Assembly (NCBI RefSeq): GCF_029714425.1
Contig: NZ_CP121668.1
Span: 1,943,501 to 2,007,500, forward strand
DNA from: Bradyrhizobium sp. CB2312
GTDB lineage: Bacteria; Pseudomonadota; Alphaproteobacteria; Rhizobiales; Xanthobacteraceae
Direction: 5' to 3'
Length of the DNA stretch: 64,000 bases
Under the pieces are notes generated by a model, which worked only from the letters and a program-made list of their open reading frames with translations, had not been told where the DNA came from and did not search any database. Shown piece after piece: positions 1 to 7,837 of the stretch (the first letter of the stretch is position 1; the number at the start of each line of letters is the position of its first letter). A program made the position numbers and the translations under genes.

Positions 1-69
1 GAAACAGCCAGTACGCGCAGCGCCGAACGCGCTGAAGAGGCGCCGATCGCCAGCGTCGTTCTCTGCTGA
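1..69 (+). CDS. possible 3' end of an upstream gene (partial)
   Basis: The first frame is open from the window edge to a TGA at 67-69, giving 22 residues rich in Ala, Glu and Ser. It could be the tail of a gene that begins outside the window. There is too little protein to identify, and frame 2 is also open here, so even the reading frame is uncertain. From 70 to 320 I see no convincing gene; this GC-rich stretch is probably the leader of the DUF736 gene. Confidence 0.25.
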   Translation, partial: ETASTRSAERAEEAPIASVVLC

Positions 70-320
70 TGATTCCGGCGAAGCCCCGATACGGCCTCTC
101 ATTTCGGCGGGTCTAGCGTCGGCCCGGCCTTGGCCTGCAACGGCTCCGCCGACCTTCTTCCCCTGCGGCTGCGCCGCATTCCTCGCGCAGCAAGAAGCTC
201 GGCTACCGCCGTCCTCCGCTGACGCTGCGGTCCTTCGGATGCAGACATCCGGTCCGTCGCTTCTCGCCCGCCATCGAGGCCGCATCGGGCGGCTTCGGAC
301 AACTCTCAGGAGATACGACC

Positions 321-620
321 ATGGCTCAGATCGGCACCTTCACCCGCAGCGAAGACGGCTCTTTCGTCGGCACGATCCGCACTCTCAACATCAACATCAA
401 GGCGACCATTAAGCCCGCCGCTAAGGAGAACGAACGCGCTCCCGACTACCGCGTCACCGCCAACGGCGTCGAACTCGGCGCCGCCTGGAGCAAGGCGGCG
501 AAGGACTCGGGTGCCGAGTACCTCTCGCTCAAACTCGACGATCCGTCCTTCACCGCGCCGGTCTACGCCTCCCTCGTCCAGGGCGACAACGGCGAGCATA
601 AGCTCATCTGGTCGCGATGA
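321..620 (+). CDS. DUF736 family protein (copy 1)
   Basis: This is a 99-residue protein of the DUF736 family, common in rhizobial conjugative elements and of unknown molecular function. It has the family layout: an N-terminal IGTF-x-R stretch, a central V-x-A-NG-x-ELGAAW segment, then the signature YLSLKLDDPSF at about residues 74-84 and a C-terminal LIWSR. The start has AGGAG about 8 bases upstream (308-312). A strong hairpin follows the stop codon. A second, diverged copy lies 140 bases downstream. The family assignment is firm; no biochemical role can be given. Confidence 0.9.
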   Translation: MAQIGTFTRSEDGSFVGTIRTLNINIKATIKPAAKENERAPDYRVTANGVELGAAWSKAAKDSGAEYLSLKLDDPSFTAPVYASLVQGDNGEHKLIWSR

Positions 621-628
621 CCGGCCAA

Positions 629-668
629 GGGCGCTCCGCTTCTCGGCGGGGCGCCCAGCTTTCTTCCT
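629..668 (+). terminator. hairpin terminator after first DUF736 gene
   Basis: GGGCGCTCCGC at 629-639 pairs with GCGGGGCGCCC at 646-656 (11 pairs, one wobble) around a 6-base loop, followed by a pyrimidine-rich stretch. It sits just after the DUF736 stop, as expected for an intrinsic terminator, though the U tract is weak. Confidence 0.5.
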
Positions 669-760
669 CGCCACTTCGCAGCGCGCATAGCGCCTTGACG
701 AGTGGCTCCTCATGTGAGGCCGCGGTGGTCGCGGGCTCGAAACACAACAGGAGAAGTGAC

Positions 761-1081
761 ATGGCTAACATCGGTTCTTTCAAGAAGGTCGGCAACGATT
801 TCCAGGGCGAGATCGTCACTCTGAGCCTGCAGGCCAAGGGCGTCCGCATCGTCGCCGAGACCAATCGCTCCAACGACAATGCTCCCAGCCACCGCATCTA
901 CGTGGGCCGTGCCGAGATCGGGGCCGCCTGGTCGAAGCGCTCCGAGGAGGGCCGCGACTACCTCTCGCTCAAGCTCGACGATCCTTCCTTCAACGCGCCG
1001 ATCTACGCGAACTTGTTCGATGACGAGGGCGGTGAAGGCTACACCCTCCTCTGGTCGCGGCCGCGCAAGAACGGTGAGTAA
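761..1081 (+). CDS. DUF736 family protein (copy 2)
   Basis: This is a second DUF736 protein, 106 residues, sharing with copy 1 the central GAAWSKR and the YLSLKLDDPSF block but differing in most other positions, so it is an old paralogue and not a recent duplication. The chosen ATG at 761 has AGGAG at 749-753; the frame stays open upstream to 617 but the extra residues are not family-like. A GC hairpin follows the stop. Function is unknown; paired DUF736 genes are usual beside ICE regulatory genes in Rhizobiales. Confidence 0.9.
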   Translation: MANIGSFKKVGNDFQGEIVTLSLQAKGVRIVAETNRSNDNAPSHRIYVGRAEIGAAWSKRSEEGRDYLSLKLDDPSFNAPIYANLFDDEGGEGYTLLWSRPRKNGE

Positions 1082-1094
1082 GAGCGCCCACCAA

Positions 1095-1120
1095 GCCCCG
1101 TCCGGTCCGCCGGGCGGGGC
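1095..1120 (+). terminator. hairpin after second DUF736 gene
   Basis: GCCCCGTCCGG at 1095-1105 can pair with CCGGGCGGGGC at 1110-1120 with one mismatch. It lies between the convergent DUF736 and qseC-like genes and could stop transcription; there is no clear U tract. Confidence 0.4.
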
Positions 1121-1144
1121 GCTTCGCCGCAGGCCTGAGGCGGC

Positions 1145-1372
1145 TTACGATTTGCTAAGCCGCGCAACCCTTTTGAGCAGGTCTCCGGGTTCGACCCCTA
1201 ATGCTTCAGCAATTTGCCCGAGGACGGTGACGCTTGCTGATACGTCGCCGCGCTCGATGGCGCCGACATAACGGGCGCTTAAACCCGCACGCTCGGCCAA
1301 CTCCTCCTGCGTCATTTGTAGATCGTGGCGTTTCCGACGCAGGTTCACAGCCATGATCTCTTTGAGATCCAT
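1145..1372 (-). CDS. qseC: QseC-like XRE-family repressor
   Basis: This is a 75-residue single-domain XRE/Cro-type DNA-binding protein: the helix-turn-helix spans about residues 14-56 (MTQEELAERAGLSARYVGAIE). It is divergent from a small DUF2285-type gene, with two perfect palindromes in the gap. The same arrangement occurs in Mesorhizobium ICEMlSymR7A, where QseC represses or activates qseM and its own gene through operators in the shared intergenic region, forming a switch for ICE transfer. The QseC name rests on that gene order, size and the operator pair. XRE membership itself is clear from sequence. It may be a different repressor of the same type. Confidence 0.75.
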   Translation of the reverse strand: MDLKEIMAVNLRRKRHDLQMTQEELAERAGLSARYVGAIERGDVSASVTVLGQIAEALGVEPGDLLKRVARLSKS

Positions 1373-1393
1373 GGCGATATGGGAACTGAGCCG

Positions 1394-1421
1394 GAACGAT
1401 CGTTCTAGGAACGATCGTTCC
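1394..1421. promoter_or_regulatory. tandem palindromic operators in qseC-qseM gap
   Basis: The perfect palindrome GAACGATCGTTC occurs twice, at 1394-1405 and 1409-1420, with centres 15 bases apart; the second extends to GGAACGATCGTTCC. They begin 21 bases upstream of the qseC-like start codon and about 160 bases before the qseM-like start. Exact repetition of a 12-base palindrome next to an XRE gene strongly suggests operators for that repressor. Confidence 0.8.
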
Positions 1422-1582
1422 TATTCGCATCCAAATGTGCTAATGATGATCACGCTATGCGCGGCCGATCTTCGTCGCGTACTTACCGGACGGATTCAAA
1501 AGAAATCCGGGATTCTACCGGGCAACGTGGGTCTAGCTTGCGACCAGACCATGGCGTAGGTTCCTGGCATTCCAAAGTGGGT

Positions 1583-1858
1583 ATGATGCAGAAGCCATCC
1601 CTCGATCCAGACGTGGCGGACAGTGCGCCGAATGAGCCGGCACCGACGGCCTATGACGAACAGCACGTCGTCACGTACATTCGGCTTCTGCAGGCGGAGG
1701 GTGAGGGCGCCGACTGGCGCGAAGTCGCTCGAGTGGTCTTGCATATGGACCCAGAGCGAGAGCCAGATCGTGCGCGGCGCGCATATCAGAGTCATCTTGC
1801 GCGCGCTAAATGGATGACTGAACAGGGCCGCCTACTACGTGGCACCGGCTCGAAATAG
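1583..1858 (+). CDS. qseM: QseM-like DUF2285 antiactivator
   Basis: This is a protein of about 91 residues from the preferred ATG at 1583 (the frame is open back to 1457, but the extra N-terminus is not family-like; the ATG at 1586 is equally possible). The core reads YDEQHVVTYIRLLQAE, then ADWREVARVVLHMDP and RARRAYQSHLARAKWM, which is the small DUF2285-type fold. In ICEMlSymR7A the equivalent small protein QseM binds TraR and FseA and holds ICE transfer off. Position supports this: it is divergent from qseC-like and directly upstream of the FseA-like gene. The name is by family and synteny, not by a direct alignment. Confidence 0.72.
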   Translation: MMQKPSLDPDVADSAPNEPAPTAYDEQHVVTYIRLLQAEGEGADWREVARVVLHMDPEREPDRARRAYQSHLARAKWMTEQGRLLRGTGSK

Positions 1859-2024
1859 AACAGAATCGCCGCCTGGTGACCTGCAGGCAGAACTATTTTC
1901 TTTTGCTGACCGGTGGTCATTCCAGTGCACCACGTGGTGCCAAACTAGGGGCTTCCTACAACCGTCTCGTTCATACCTATTGCGCCGCAATCGTTGTTAG
2001 CAGCGTGCAATGGGGCGCAAGCAA

Positions 2025-2796
2025 ATGCCTGAATTCGACTGGCGGTCGCCAGATTCCTACAAGAGCCTACAAGACGCCGAGATCACCGACATCGCCTGGG
2101 AATGTCTCCGCCGTAACGCCGATTATCAGCGTGAGTACGAGGTGATGATTGCCCGCAGCCAGAATGGCGAAGTGACTGAGGAATTCAGGAGGAAATGGGG
2201 CATCTGCTTTCGCCCATGACCCGCAGAGGTCCTTTGACGAGCAGACGATCTTTTGGGCGCCAGAGGTTTTAGCGGCGGTCGTTCCGGTCAAGGTCGCAGT
2301 GCCTGAAGACGGCGGCGCGCAGTCTCAGCCACTGCTCGACCTTACAGCTGGTCAGGTGCGCCGCGCCGTCGACGGCTGGCACGCGGTGCTGCGCATCGGT
2401 GCGGTAGATCACCGAATCTGGTCCAAGGAGCCGCCGGTGCTCGGCGAGTCATACGCAGCCGAATTGCCGTTTGATGGCGATTTCGACGCGCGCGCATATG
2501 CAGCACGGCGGCTGTGGCGGGCGATGAATGGGCGCGCGCCAGGTCCTGCATTTCATCAACTTTCGAAACAGCGGCGCGAGCGCTTGAGTGCTGCGATCCG
2601 TGCGCTCGATGCGCATAGCGCCGGCAGCAGCTATCGCGTTATCGCCGAAGCGCTGTTCGGCAAGAAGCGTGTTCCCGATCGCGCCTGGAAGACGCATGAT
2701 CTGCGCAATCGAACGGTCCGCCTGGTGCAAGGCGGCCTCGCGTTGATGCGCGGTGGTTACCGCAAGCTTCTGCGGCCAAGGCGTAGGAACGAGTAG
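2025..2796 (+). CDS. fseA: FseA-like ICE transfer activator, two frames joined by +1 frameshift
   Basis: Two overlapping reading frames form one protein. The first (2025-2219; an ATG at 2010 is also possible) carries the DUF6499 motif FDWRSPDSY and WECLRRNADYQREYE, and stops at TGA 2217-2219. The second frame, open from before this point to 2796, carries DUF2285 with SSYRVIAEALFG and GLALMRGGYRKLL. Skipping one base at CGC CCA T GAC gives continuous RPDPQRSFDEQ, about 256 residues. In ICEMlSymR7A the msi172-msi171 pair is fused by programmed +1 ribosomal frameshifting into FseA, activator of excision and transfer. Same domains, frame relation and neighbours here. A plain mutation is the alternative, but the conserved architecture argues for regulated shifting. 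Confidence 0.75.
2211..2220 (+). promoter_or_regulatory. candidate +1 programmed frameshift site
   Basis: The sequence CGCCCATGAC puts a slowly decoded UGA stop directly after a CCA proline codon. Moving forward one base turns TGA into GAC and continues in the DUF2285 frame. This is the only place where DUF6499 and DUF2285 homology join without loss. Confidence 0.6.
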
Positions 2797-2929
2797 CGCA
2801 GCCCCCGAGGGGTACCGAAAATCGTACCCCCTACATTCGGCATCCCCCTCCGAGATCTTGCTCCTCCATGATGACCCCACGCACGCCGGCCTAGCCAAGC
2901 GTCGTGCGCTGTCCTCTTGGAGTCCTCAA

Positions 2930-3211
2930 ATGCCAGATCCGATGGCCGGTCTTCCCCCGCGGTTCCTGCGTACGCCGGAGGCTGCGCGCTATCTTGGCCT
3001 ATCCGGTCGCACGCTTGAGAAGCACCGCACGTACGGTACTGGACCGACGTATCGGAAGATCGGTGGACGCGTCGTCTACGCCGTCGAGGATTTGAAGGCG
3101 TGGGCCGACCGGGGCGCCAAGACGTCGACCTCCGATCCCGGGAAGGGAACCGTGCTGCCGGCCAAGAAGCAGCCGGCCCTGCGTCCCTATGCAGGTCAGG
3201 AACGTCGCTGA
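2930..3211 (+). CDS. rdfS: excisionase-like HTH protein (RdfS-like)
   Basis: This is a 93-residue protein with an AlpA/MerR-type winged helix (LRTPEAARYLGLSGRTLEKH, then Y-KIGGRVVYAVEDLKAW, about residues 11-61), followed by a basic, lysine-rich tail. Such proteins act as recombination directionality factors that bend DNA for ICE excision by the integrase. In ICEMlSymR7A rdfS heads the operon controlled by FseA and is followed by a replication initiator, parA, DUF2840 and traF, which is the order found here. GGAG stands 7 bases before the ATG at 2930; the frame is open further upstream but without family similarity. A transcription regulator of the same fold is the alternative. Confidence 0.7.
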   Translation: MPDPMAGLPPRFLRTPEAARYLGLSGRTLEKHRTYGTGPTYRKIGGRVVYAVEDLKAWADRGAKTSTSDPGKGTVLPAKKQPALRPYAGQERR

Positions 3212-3233
3212 TCGCCGCGTGAGAGCAAGAACC

Positions 3234-4115
3234 ATGCGGCGCAAGCACCCTTCCGAGCGAGAGCAGCTTGAGCTCTTTCGGGCGCTACCCGGCGATCTCG
3301 CGCCGCGCGACGCGCAGGATCTGATGGCCTATCCGTTCTTCTCGCTCGCAAAAACGAAGCGGATCGCGCCGATCGATTTCCGTGCCGGTGCAATCGCCAT
3401 TCGCGTCGAAGCGGTGCCGGAACACGGCATGGCGACCATCTGGGATGCAGACGTTCTGATCTGGGCCGCCTCGCAGATCGTCGAAGCCCGTGACGCCGGC
3501 TTGAAGCCGTCGCGCCTGATGGCTGCAACGCCGTACGAGATTCTGACGTTTGTCGGCCGCGGCACCAGCGCGCGCGACTATGACCGCCTGAAGGCTGGTC
3601 TCGACAGGCTTCAGTCAACGACCGTGCTGACGTCGATCCGCCAGCCGGCAGAACGGCGGCGGCATCGCTTCTCCTGGATCAACGAGTGGAAGGAGACGGC
3701 CGATGCAAATGGTCGGCCATTTGGCCTCGAATTGATTCTGCCTGATTGGTTCTATGCCGGCGTCATCGATGACGCGCTCGTGCTGACGATCGACCGGGCT
3801 TATTTCGATCTGACGGGCGGGCTCGAGCGGTGGCTCTACCGGCTCGTGCGCAAGCACGGCGGCCGGCAGGAGGGCGGCTGGAGTTTTGATCTTGTGCACC
3901 TCCATGCCAAGTCCGGCATCCTCTCGCCGCTCAAGCACTTCGCTTACGACGTCCGTCAAATCGTCCAGCGCCAGACATTGCCCGGCTATCAGCTCGTGCT
4001 CACGCGCGATCCGAACGGCACCGAGCGCCTGAACTTCGCGCCGGCTCCCTTTGATCCCTTAACGGCACGCCTGCGCCGGCGCGATCTCATTCCAAATTCG
4101 GAGGACAACCTGTGA
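3234..4115 (+). CDS. RPA-type replication initiator protein A
   Basis: This is a 293-residue protein of the RPA (replication initiator protein A) family. Recognisable blocks are LMAYPFFSLAK near the start, WDADVLIWAASQI, YDRLKAGLDRLQSTTV and W-YRLVRKHGG. RPA proteins bind iterons at a plasmid-like origin; in ICEs they are thought to support replication of the excised circle. Three direct repeats begin six bases after its stop, fitting that job. The start at 3234 is 22 bases after rdfS, so the two are probably co-transcribed. Replication in this ICE is inferred, not shown. Confidence 0.85.
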   Translation: MRRKHPSEREQLELFRALPGDLAPRDAQDLMAYPFFSLAKTKRIAPIDFRAGAIAIRVEAVPEHGMATIWDADVLIWAASQIVEARDAGLKPSRLMAATPYEILTFVGRGTSARDYDRLKAGLDRLQSTTVLTSIRQPAERRRHRFSWINEWKETADANGRPFGLELILPDWFYAGVIDDALVLTIDRAYFDLTGGLERWLYRLVRKHGGRQEGGWSFDLVHLHAKSGILSPLKHFAYDVRQIVQRQTLPGYQLVLTRDPNGTERLNFAPAPFDPLTARLRRRDLIPNSEDNL

Positions 4116-4120
4116 ATCAG

Positions 4121-4185
4121 CTCGTGCTATCGGGGACCGCAACCCTCGTGCTATCGGGGACCCGATCCTCGTGCTATCGGGGACC
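4121..4185 (+). repeat. three direct repeats (iterons), candidate origin
   Basis: CTCGTGCTATCGGGGACC occurs three times, at 4121-4138, 4145-4162 and 4168-4185. All three copies are identical over 18 bases, with start spacings of 24 and 23 bases, close to two helical turns. Directly behind an RPA initiator gene, these look like iterons. Confidence 0.8.
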
Positions 4186-4230
4186 CGAATCGAGCTTAAG
4201 AGCTTGTTTCTGCGCGCTTTCCGGCCGTCC

Positions 4231-4284
4231 TAACTTTACTAACATACTGACACTAACTTCTTGTTGTGAATCAGTATGTTGTGA
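4231..4284. repeat. AT-rich inverted repeat beside the iterons
   Basis: AACATACTGA (4241-4250) and TCAGTATGTT (4271-4280) form a perfect 10-base inverted repeat around 20 bases, in an AT-rich patch unlike the GC-rich surroundings. It may be a DNA-unwinding or partition site of the origin. The rest of 4285-4702 shows no supported gene; it lies where parA would be expected. Confidence 0.5.
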
Positions 4285-4702
4285 ACAAGTCGGCCGCGCG
4301 TGCAACGAGGATGCCTCATGCATCCACTCTCTCACGCGCAAAGCTTCGCTGCAATACGATTGTTGTCGCCACTGCACGCGCGCGGGCGCGATCGCGCGCA
4401 AATCTTCGCGATCACTGACGTCAACATCATCGCCTGGTGCGCGTCACGTCCTTTTGCAGCAACTCGCTCGTCGAGGAGAACTCGCTAACATCCGTGGTTG
4501 GCACGATGGCCACCACAAGCCGGAATTTGAGGAAAGGGCGGTCAGGCTAACCAGCGCCGTGCTTGATGGCTTCAAACGTTGTCATGAAGCCGCCGGCAAG
4601 AAAAGTTGCGATCTCACCCAAATCCCCGTCTCCTCGGGAGACGCCGCTCCGCCGTGGCGGAAGGAAAAGGCGCGCGTGGGAGCGGCCGGGTCGCTGAGGC
4701 CC

Positions 4703-5752
4703 TTACATCGCCGCAGCGACCCGGCCGCGCTTGCCGCCGGCGCCAAACCGGAACGTCGTGCCATCGATCCAGATCTTGTGCAGCAGCACGGCGAGCGCGC
4801 GCGCCACCGCGGTCGGCGCGCGCTTCAGACCCTTCTTCCTGGCCAGCCGCAGCCCCCACAGCCGCAGCTTAAAGTTCTTATGGATCCGCGTCAGGATCGC
4901 GATCGCCGCCTCGTACAGCATCGCCCGCGTCAGCTCGTCGCCGCATTTGGAGATGCTGCCGATCCGATCGGTCTGGCCCGATTGATAGCGCCGCGGCGTC
5001 AGGCCGAAATGCGCGCCGACATTGGTCGACTTCCTGAATCGCGCCGGATCGTCGACGGTCGCGCGGAAGGTCAGCGCCACGAGTGCGCCAACACCGGGCA
5101 CCGTCATCATCCGCCGCACCGCGCTGTCGCCGCGGGCCGCCGCCAGCACCAGGCGCTGCAGCTTTGCCAGCTGCAGCCGCATCGCGCTTCTAGCGTCCAG
5201 CAACGGTGCGACAATGGGCTCCAGCTCCTTCTTCCCGGCCATGATCTCGCGCACCCGCGCGTCAAAGCGGCCGACCGAGATCTCGCCGACCTTGAGACCG
5301 AACGGGCGCAGCAGGCCACGGATCATGTTCTCCATATCCAGCACCTTGCCGAGCAGGGCCTTGCGTCCGACCAGCAGCGCCCGCAACGTTTGCGCGCCGT
5401 CCGATTTGACATGGACCGCACGGAACCAGCCGGTCCGCATCATCTGGGCGATGCCCTTGGCGTCGTTCCGGTCGGTCTTGTTCAGCATCGCGTTCAGCGC
5501 CGCCTTGGCGTGCCGGGTCTCGATGCAGGTCACGGGGAGGCCCTTTTCAGCGAGCGCCGTGTACAGCCAGGCGCTGTAGGAAAAGGCCTCGAGGCCGACG
5601 CACCGGATGTGAATGCCCCATTCCGCCAAAAACAGCTCGATTGCGTCCGGATCGGTCTCGAGTTTCGTCTCCCGGACGACCTTGCCGTCGCCGTCCACCA
5701 CGCAAACATTCGTCGCCTCCAGCGACACGTCGAGCCCTGCATAGACGTCCAT
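4703..5752 (-). CDS. IS110-family transposase (DEDD)
   Basis: This is a 349-residue IS110-family transposase starting at MDVYAGLDVS; the longer frame to 5818 has no family similarity. The N-terminal DEDD catalytic domain shows GLDVS, GLEAF and NKTDRNDAKG; the C-terminal transposase_20 domain shows VPGVGALVALTF, FGLTPRRYQSG and RIGSISKCGD. IS110 elements lack terminal inverted repeats, so element ends cannot be set. It interrupts the transfer operon between RPA and DUF2840, opposite to the operon, where parA sits in related ICEs. It appears intact. Confidence 0.9.
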   Translation of the reverse strand: MDVYAGLDVSLEATNVCVVDGDGKVVRETKLETDPDAIELFLAEWGIHIRCVGLEAFSYSAWLYTALAEKGLPVTCIETRHAKAALNAMLNKTDRNDAKGIAQMMRTGWFRAVHVKSDGAQTLRALLVGRKALLGKVLDMENMIRGLLRPFGLKVGEISVGRFDARVREIMAGKKELEPIVAPLLDARSAMRLQLAKLQRLVLAAARGDSAVRRMMTVPGVGALVALTFRATVDDPARFRKSTNVGAHFGLTPRRYQSGQTDRIGSISKCGDELTRAMLYEAAIAILTRIHKNFKLRLWGLRLARKKGLKRAPTAVARALAVLLHKIWIDGTTFRFGAGGKRGRVAAAM

Positions 5753-6030
5753 CGTTCGCCTCCACCGCCGACCGCCGGAACGCACCGCGCGTTCCGTTCG
5801 CGAATCGTTGCGAGGCATTTTCGCTGCAGTTTGGCCGCCGAGGGGGCACCGGTCAGTACCCCGGCTAAACAGAAATCCTTCGGATTTCTTCTAACGGACC
5901 AGGCTGGACATCGCATCACAGGCGACTGGCGCCCGCGGGCTGTCATTCCTCCTTTCCGGCATGAGCCGCACAGCTGCTTCACCGGCGCCAATGCTTACGG
6001 CTCCACATTCGCCGTTCCGGGAGCAGCAGC

Positions 6031-6495
6031 ATGAACGACCTCACCGAGGTGGAAGTGCTGTGGCTCGACAAGCGGATCGAGAACCGCATTCGGTTCGGTC
6101 GTATCGTCAAGGAACGGAAGCTCGATCGCCACCGGCGCGTCCTGTCGTTTGCGCCCGGAAGTATCTTTGCTTTCGTTCGCTGGACATCCAATGACTTTGG
6201 AACGGTCATTTCGCGGATCGATATCCTGCGGGCGGTCGCGCCGGGACAGCGCTGCTCCACCGTCCCTTATGTGAAGCCGGGCGGGGAGATCCTGCTCCGT
6301 CTGTCCGGCTGGCCGAAGGTTGAGCGCGTGCTGCAGATGATCGATGCCGTTGAGGCACTCGCCATTGCTCCCGCCGATGTCGCGCCTGATCATTGGCATC
6401 ACGTTCATAACCGTTTGTCCGTCAACGAAAACCCGCGCCCCTACACGAAAGCGCGCCACCAGGCCTGGCTTCACCGGCAGAGGGTAACGCGATGA
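6031..6495 (+). CDS. DUF2840 domain-containing protein
   Basis: This is a 154-residue protein of the DUF2840 family, found almost only in rhizobial and related ICE transfer operons directly before traF. Family features include the N-terminal VEVLWLDKRIE-RIRFG, a central FAPGSIFAFVRW and a C-terminal histidine-containing DHWHHVHNRLSV. Function is unknown. Its stop overlaps the traF start by four bases, so the two are translationally coupled. A leading promoter may have been lost or changed, because an IS110 element lies just upstream. Confidence 0.85.
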   Translation: MNDLTEVEVLWLDKRIENRIRFGRIVKERKLDRHRRVLSFAPGSIFAFVRWTSNDFGTVISRIDILRAVAPGQRCSTVPYVKPGGEILLRLSGWPKVERVLQMIDAVEALAIAPADVAPDHWHHVHNRLSVNENPRPYTKARHQAWLHRQRVTR

Positions 6496-7004
6496 GCGAC
6501 CGCTTGAAGACGCTGGCGGTCACGTTTGGTGCCGCTGCCGCGCTCGCCGCGACAATCGTCCTGGAGCCGCTGCCACTCTACATCTGGAATGCATCGGCAA
6601 GCGTGCCGATCGGTCTCTATCGCCTGCGACCGGCTGAACGCTTCCACGTTACCGAGCTGGTCGCCGTGCAGCCGCCGGAGCCGCTTGCGACATTCCTTGA
6701 CCTTAACGGCTACCTGCCAATCGGCGTCCCCATGCTCAAGCGGGTCCTTGCGCTGCCGGGGCAGACGATCTGCAGAAGCGGGCCCACGATCTCGGTCGAC
6801 GACATTGCAATGGGGGAAGCGCGGGATCGCGACGGCCGCGGCCGGCCGCTGCCGAAATGGCAGGGCTGCCGCGTTGTCGGCGACGGCGAGCTGTTTCTGA
6901 TGAACTGGCAGTCGGACGACTCTCTTGATGGCCGATATTTTGGACTTCTTCCGGCATCTAGCGTGATCGGCCGTGCGATCCCGGTGTGGACGTGGGAGGA
7001 GTGA
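6492..7004 (+). CDS. traF: TraF, S26-type conjugal signal peptidase
   Basis: This is a 170-residue membrane-anchored S26 serine peptidase. After a hydrophobic N-terminal segment (residues about 8-31) come the active-site serine in SVPIGLYRL (Ser37) and the general-base lysine in MLKRVLALPG (Lys83), then GDGELFLMN and DSLDGRYFG blocks. TraF of IncP-type systems cyclises and matures TrbC pilin; here TrbC lies in the same element. It overlaps DUF2840 and is followed by the transglycosylase gene, the standard order of this ICE family. Confidence 0.92.
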   Translation: MSDRLKTLAVTFGAAAALAATIVLEPLPLYIWNASASVPIGLYRLRPAERFHVTELVAVQPPEPLATFLDLNGYLPIGVPMLKRVLALPGQTICRSGPTISVDDIAMGEARDRDGRGRPLPKWQGCRVVGDGELFLMNWQSDDSLDGRYFGLLPASSVIGRAIPVWTWEE

Positions 7005-7114
7005 TCGTGCGCATTCCAAGTGCTCTCCTCGCCATGCTCCAGTTCGATCGGTTGCGGCATCAGTCCTCCGTTTCGATCGATGTCTGCAAGGCTGGCGCGA
7101 GCCAGACCGCGTAT

Positions 7115-7837
7115 ATGAGTCGGTCGGTCACGCGCGTTGGTGCTGTCGTTTCCCTGGTGCTTCTTCTGACCGCGTTCGACAGTTTTGCTATGGCCCAGAG
7201 CGGATCAGCCCCGCAGCCGGCGATCGGTCAGACCGCTCACGCATTTGCCGGTTTCATCAATGAGGCCTCACAACGCTTTGCGATTGCGCCGAACTGGATC
7301 CGGTCAGTCCAAAGCATCGAGAGTGCTGGTGACGTGCACGCCAGATCGCCAAAAGGCGCAATGGGCCTGATGCAAATCATGCCGGCGACTTGGGCGGAAC
7401 TTCGCGAGCGCTACAATCTCGGGAACGACCCCTACGATCCGCGCGACAACATTCTGGCCGGCACAGCCTATTTGCGCGAACTGCTCGATCGGTATGGCTC
7501 GTCTGGCGTGTTTGCCGCGTACAACGCGGGACCATCTCGCTATGAAGAGTATCTCGCAGGAGGTTCTCTGCCAGACGAGACGCGGGCATACGCCGCAAAG
7601 CTTGCAAATCTGCTCGCCGTCGAGCTGCCGCCGACGTGGACCTCCAGCGGACAGTTATCAGCAGCTGGGACGCTATTCGTCACGCGATCCGACCTCATGA
7701 AAACGCACGAGTGGTTGCGAGCGCTTATGCCGTCGAGTGGTGTCGCGATCGCAATCTCGGCGCCCGATGTTTCGCGCATGGTGCCCCGACCTGTTGGTGT
7801 GTTCGTCCCTCGATCGGATGCGGGAGTATCGCAATGA
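7115..7837 (+). CDS. conjugal lytic transglycosylase (SLT domain)
   Basis: This is a 240-residue periplasmic lytic transglycosylase that opens peptidoglycan for the mating channel. An N-terminal signal peptide (residues about 1-28, ending FAMAQ) precedes an SLT domain with catalytic Glu69 in SIESAG, then GAMGLMQIMPATW and FAAYNAGPSRY. I chose the ATG at 7115 because it starts a proper signal peptide; the frame is open to 6986. In ICEMlSymR7A the matching gene is msi107, between traF and the relaxase gene. Confidence 0.87.
   Translation: MSRSVTRVGAVVSLVLLLTAFDSFAMAQSGSAPQPAIGQTAHAFAGFINEASQRFAIAPNWIRSVQSIESAGDVHARSPKGAMGLMQIMPATWAELRERYNLGNDPYDPRDNILAGTAYLRELLDRYGSSGVFAAYNAGPSRYEEYLAGGSLPDETRAYAAKLANLLAVELPPTWTSSGQLSAAGTLFVTRSDLMKTHEWLRALMPSSGVAIAISAPDVSRMVPRPVGVFVPRSDAGVSQ

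Noticed and set aside
4112..6034. A 640-codon plus-strand open frame across the origin and IS110 region
   Set aside because: It is the antisense of the IS110 transposase plus iteron DNA, has no family motif and an odd Arg/His/Ala composition; the minus strand carries the real gene.
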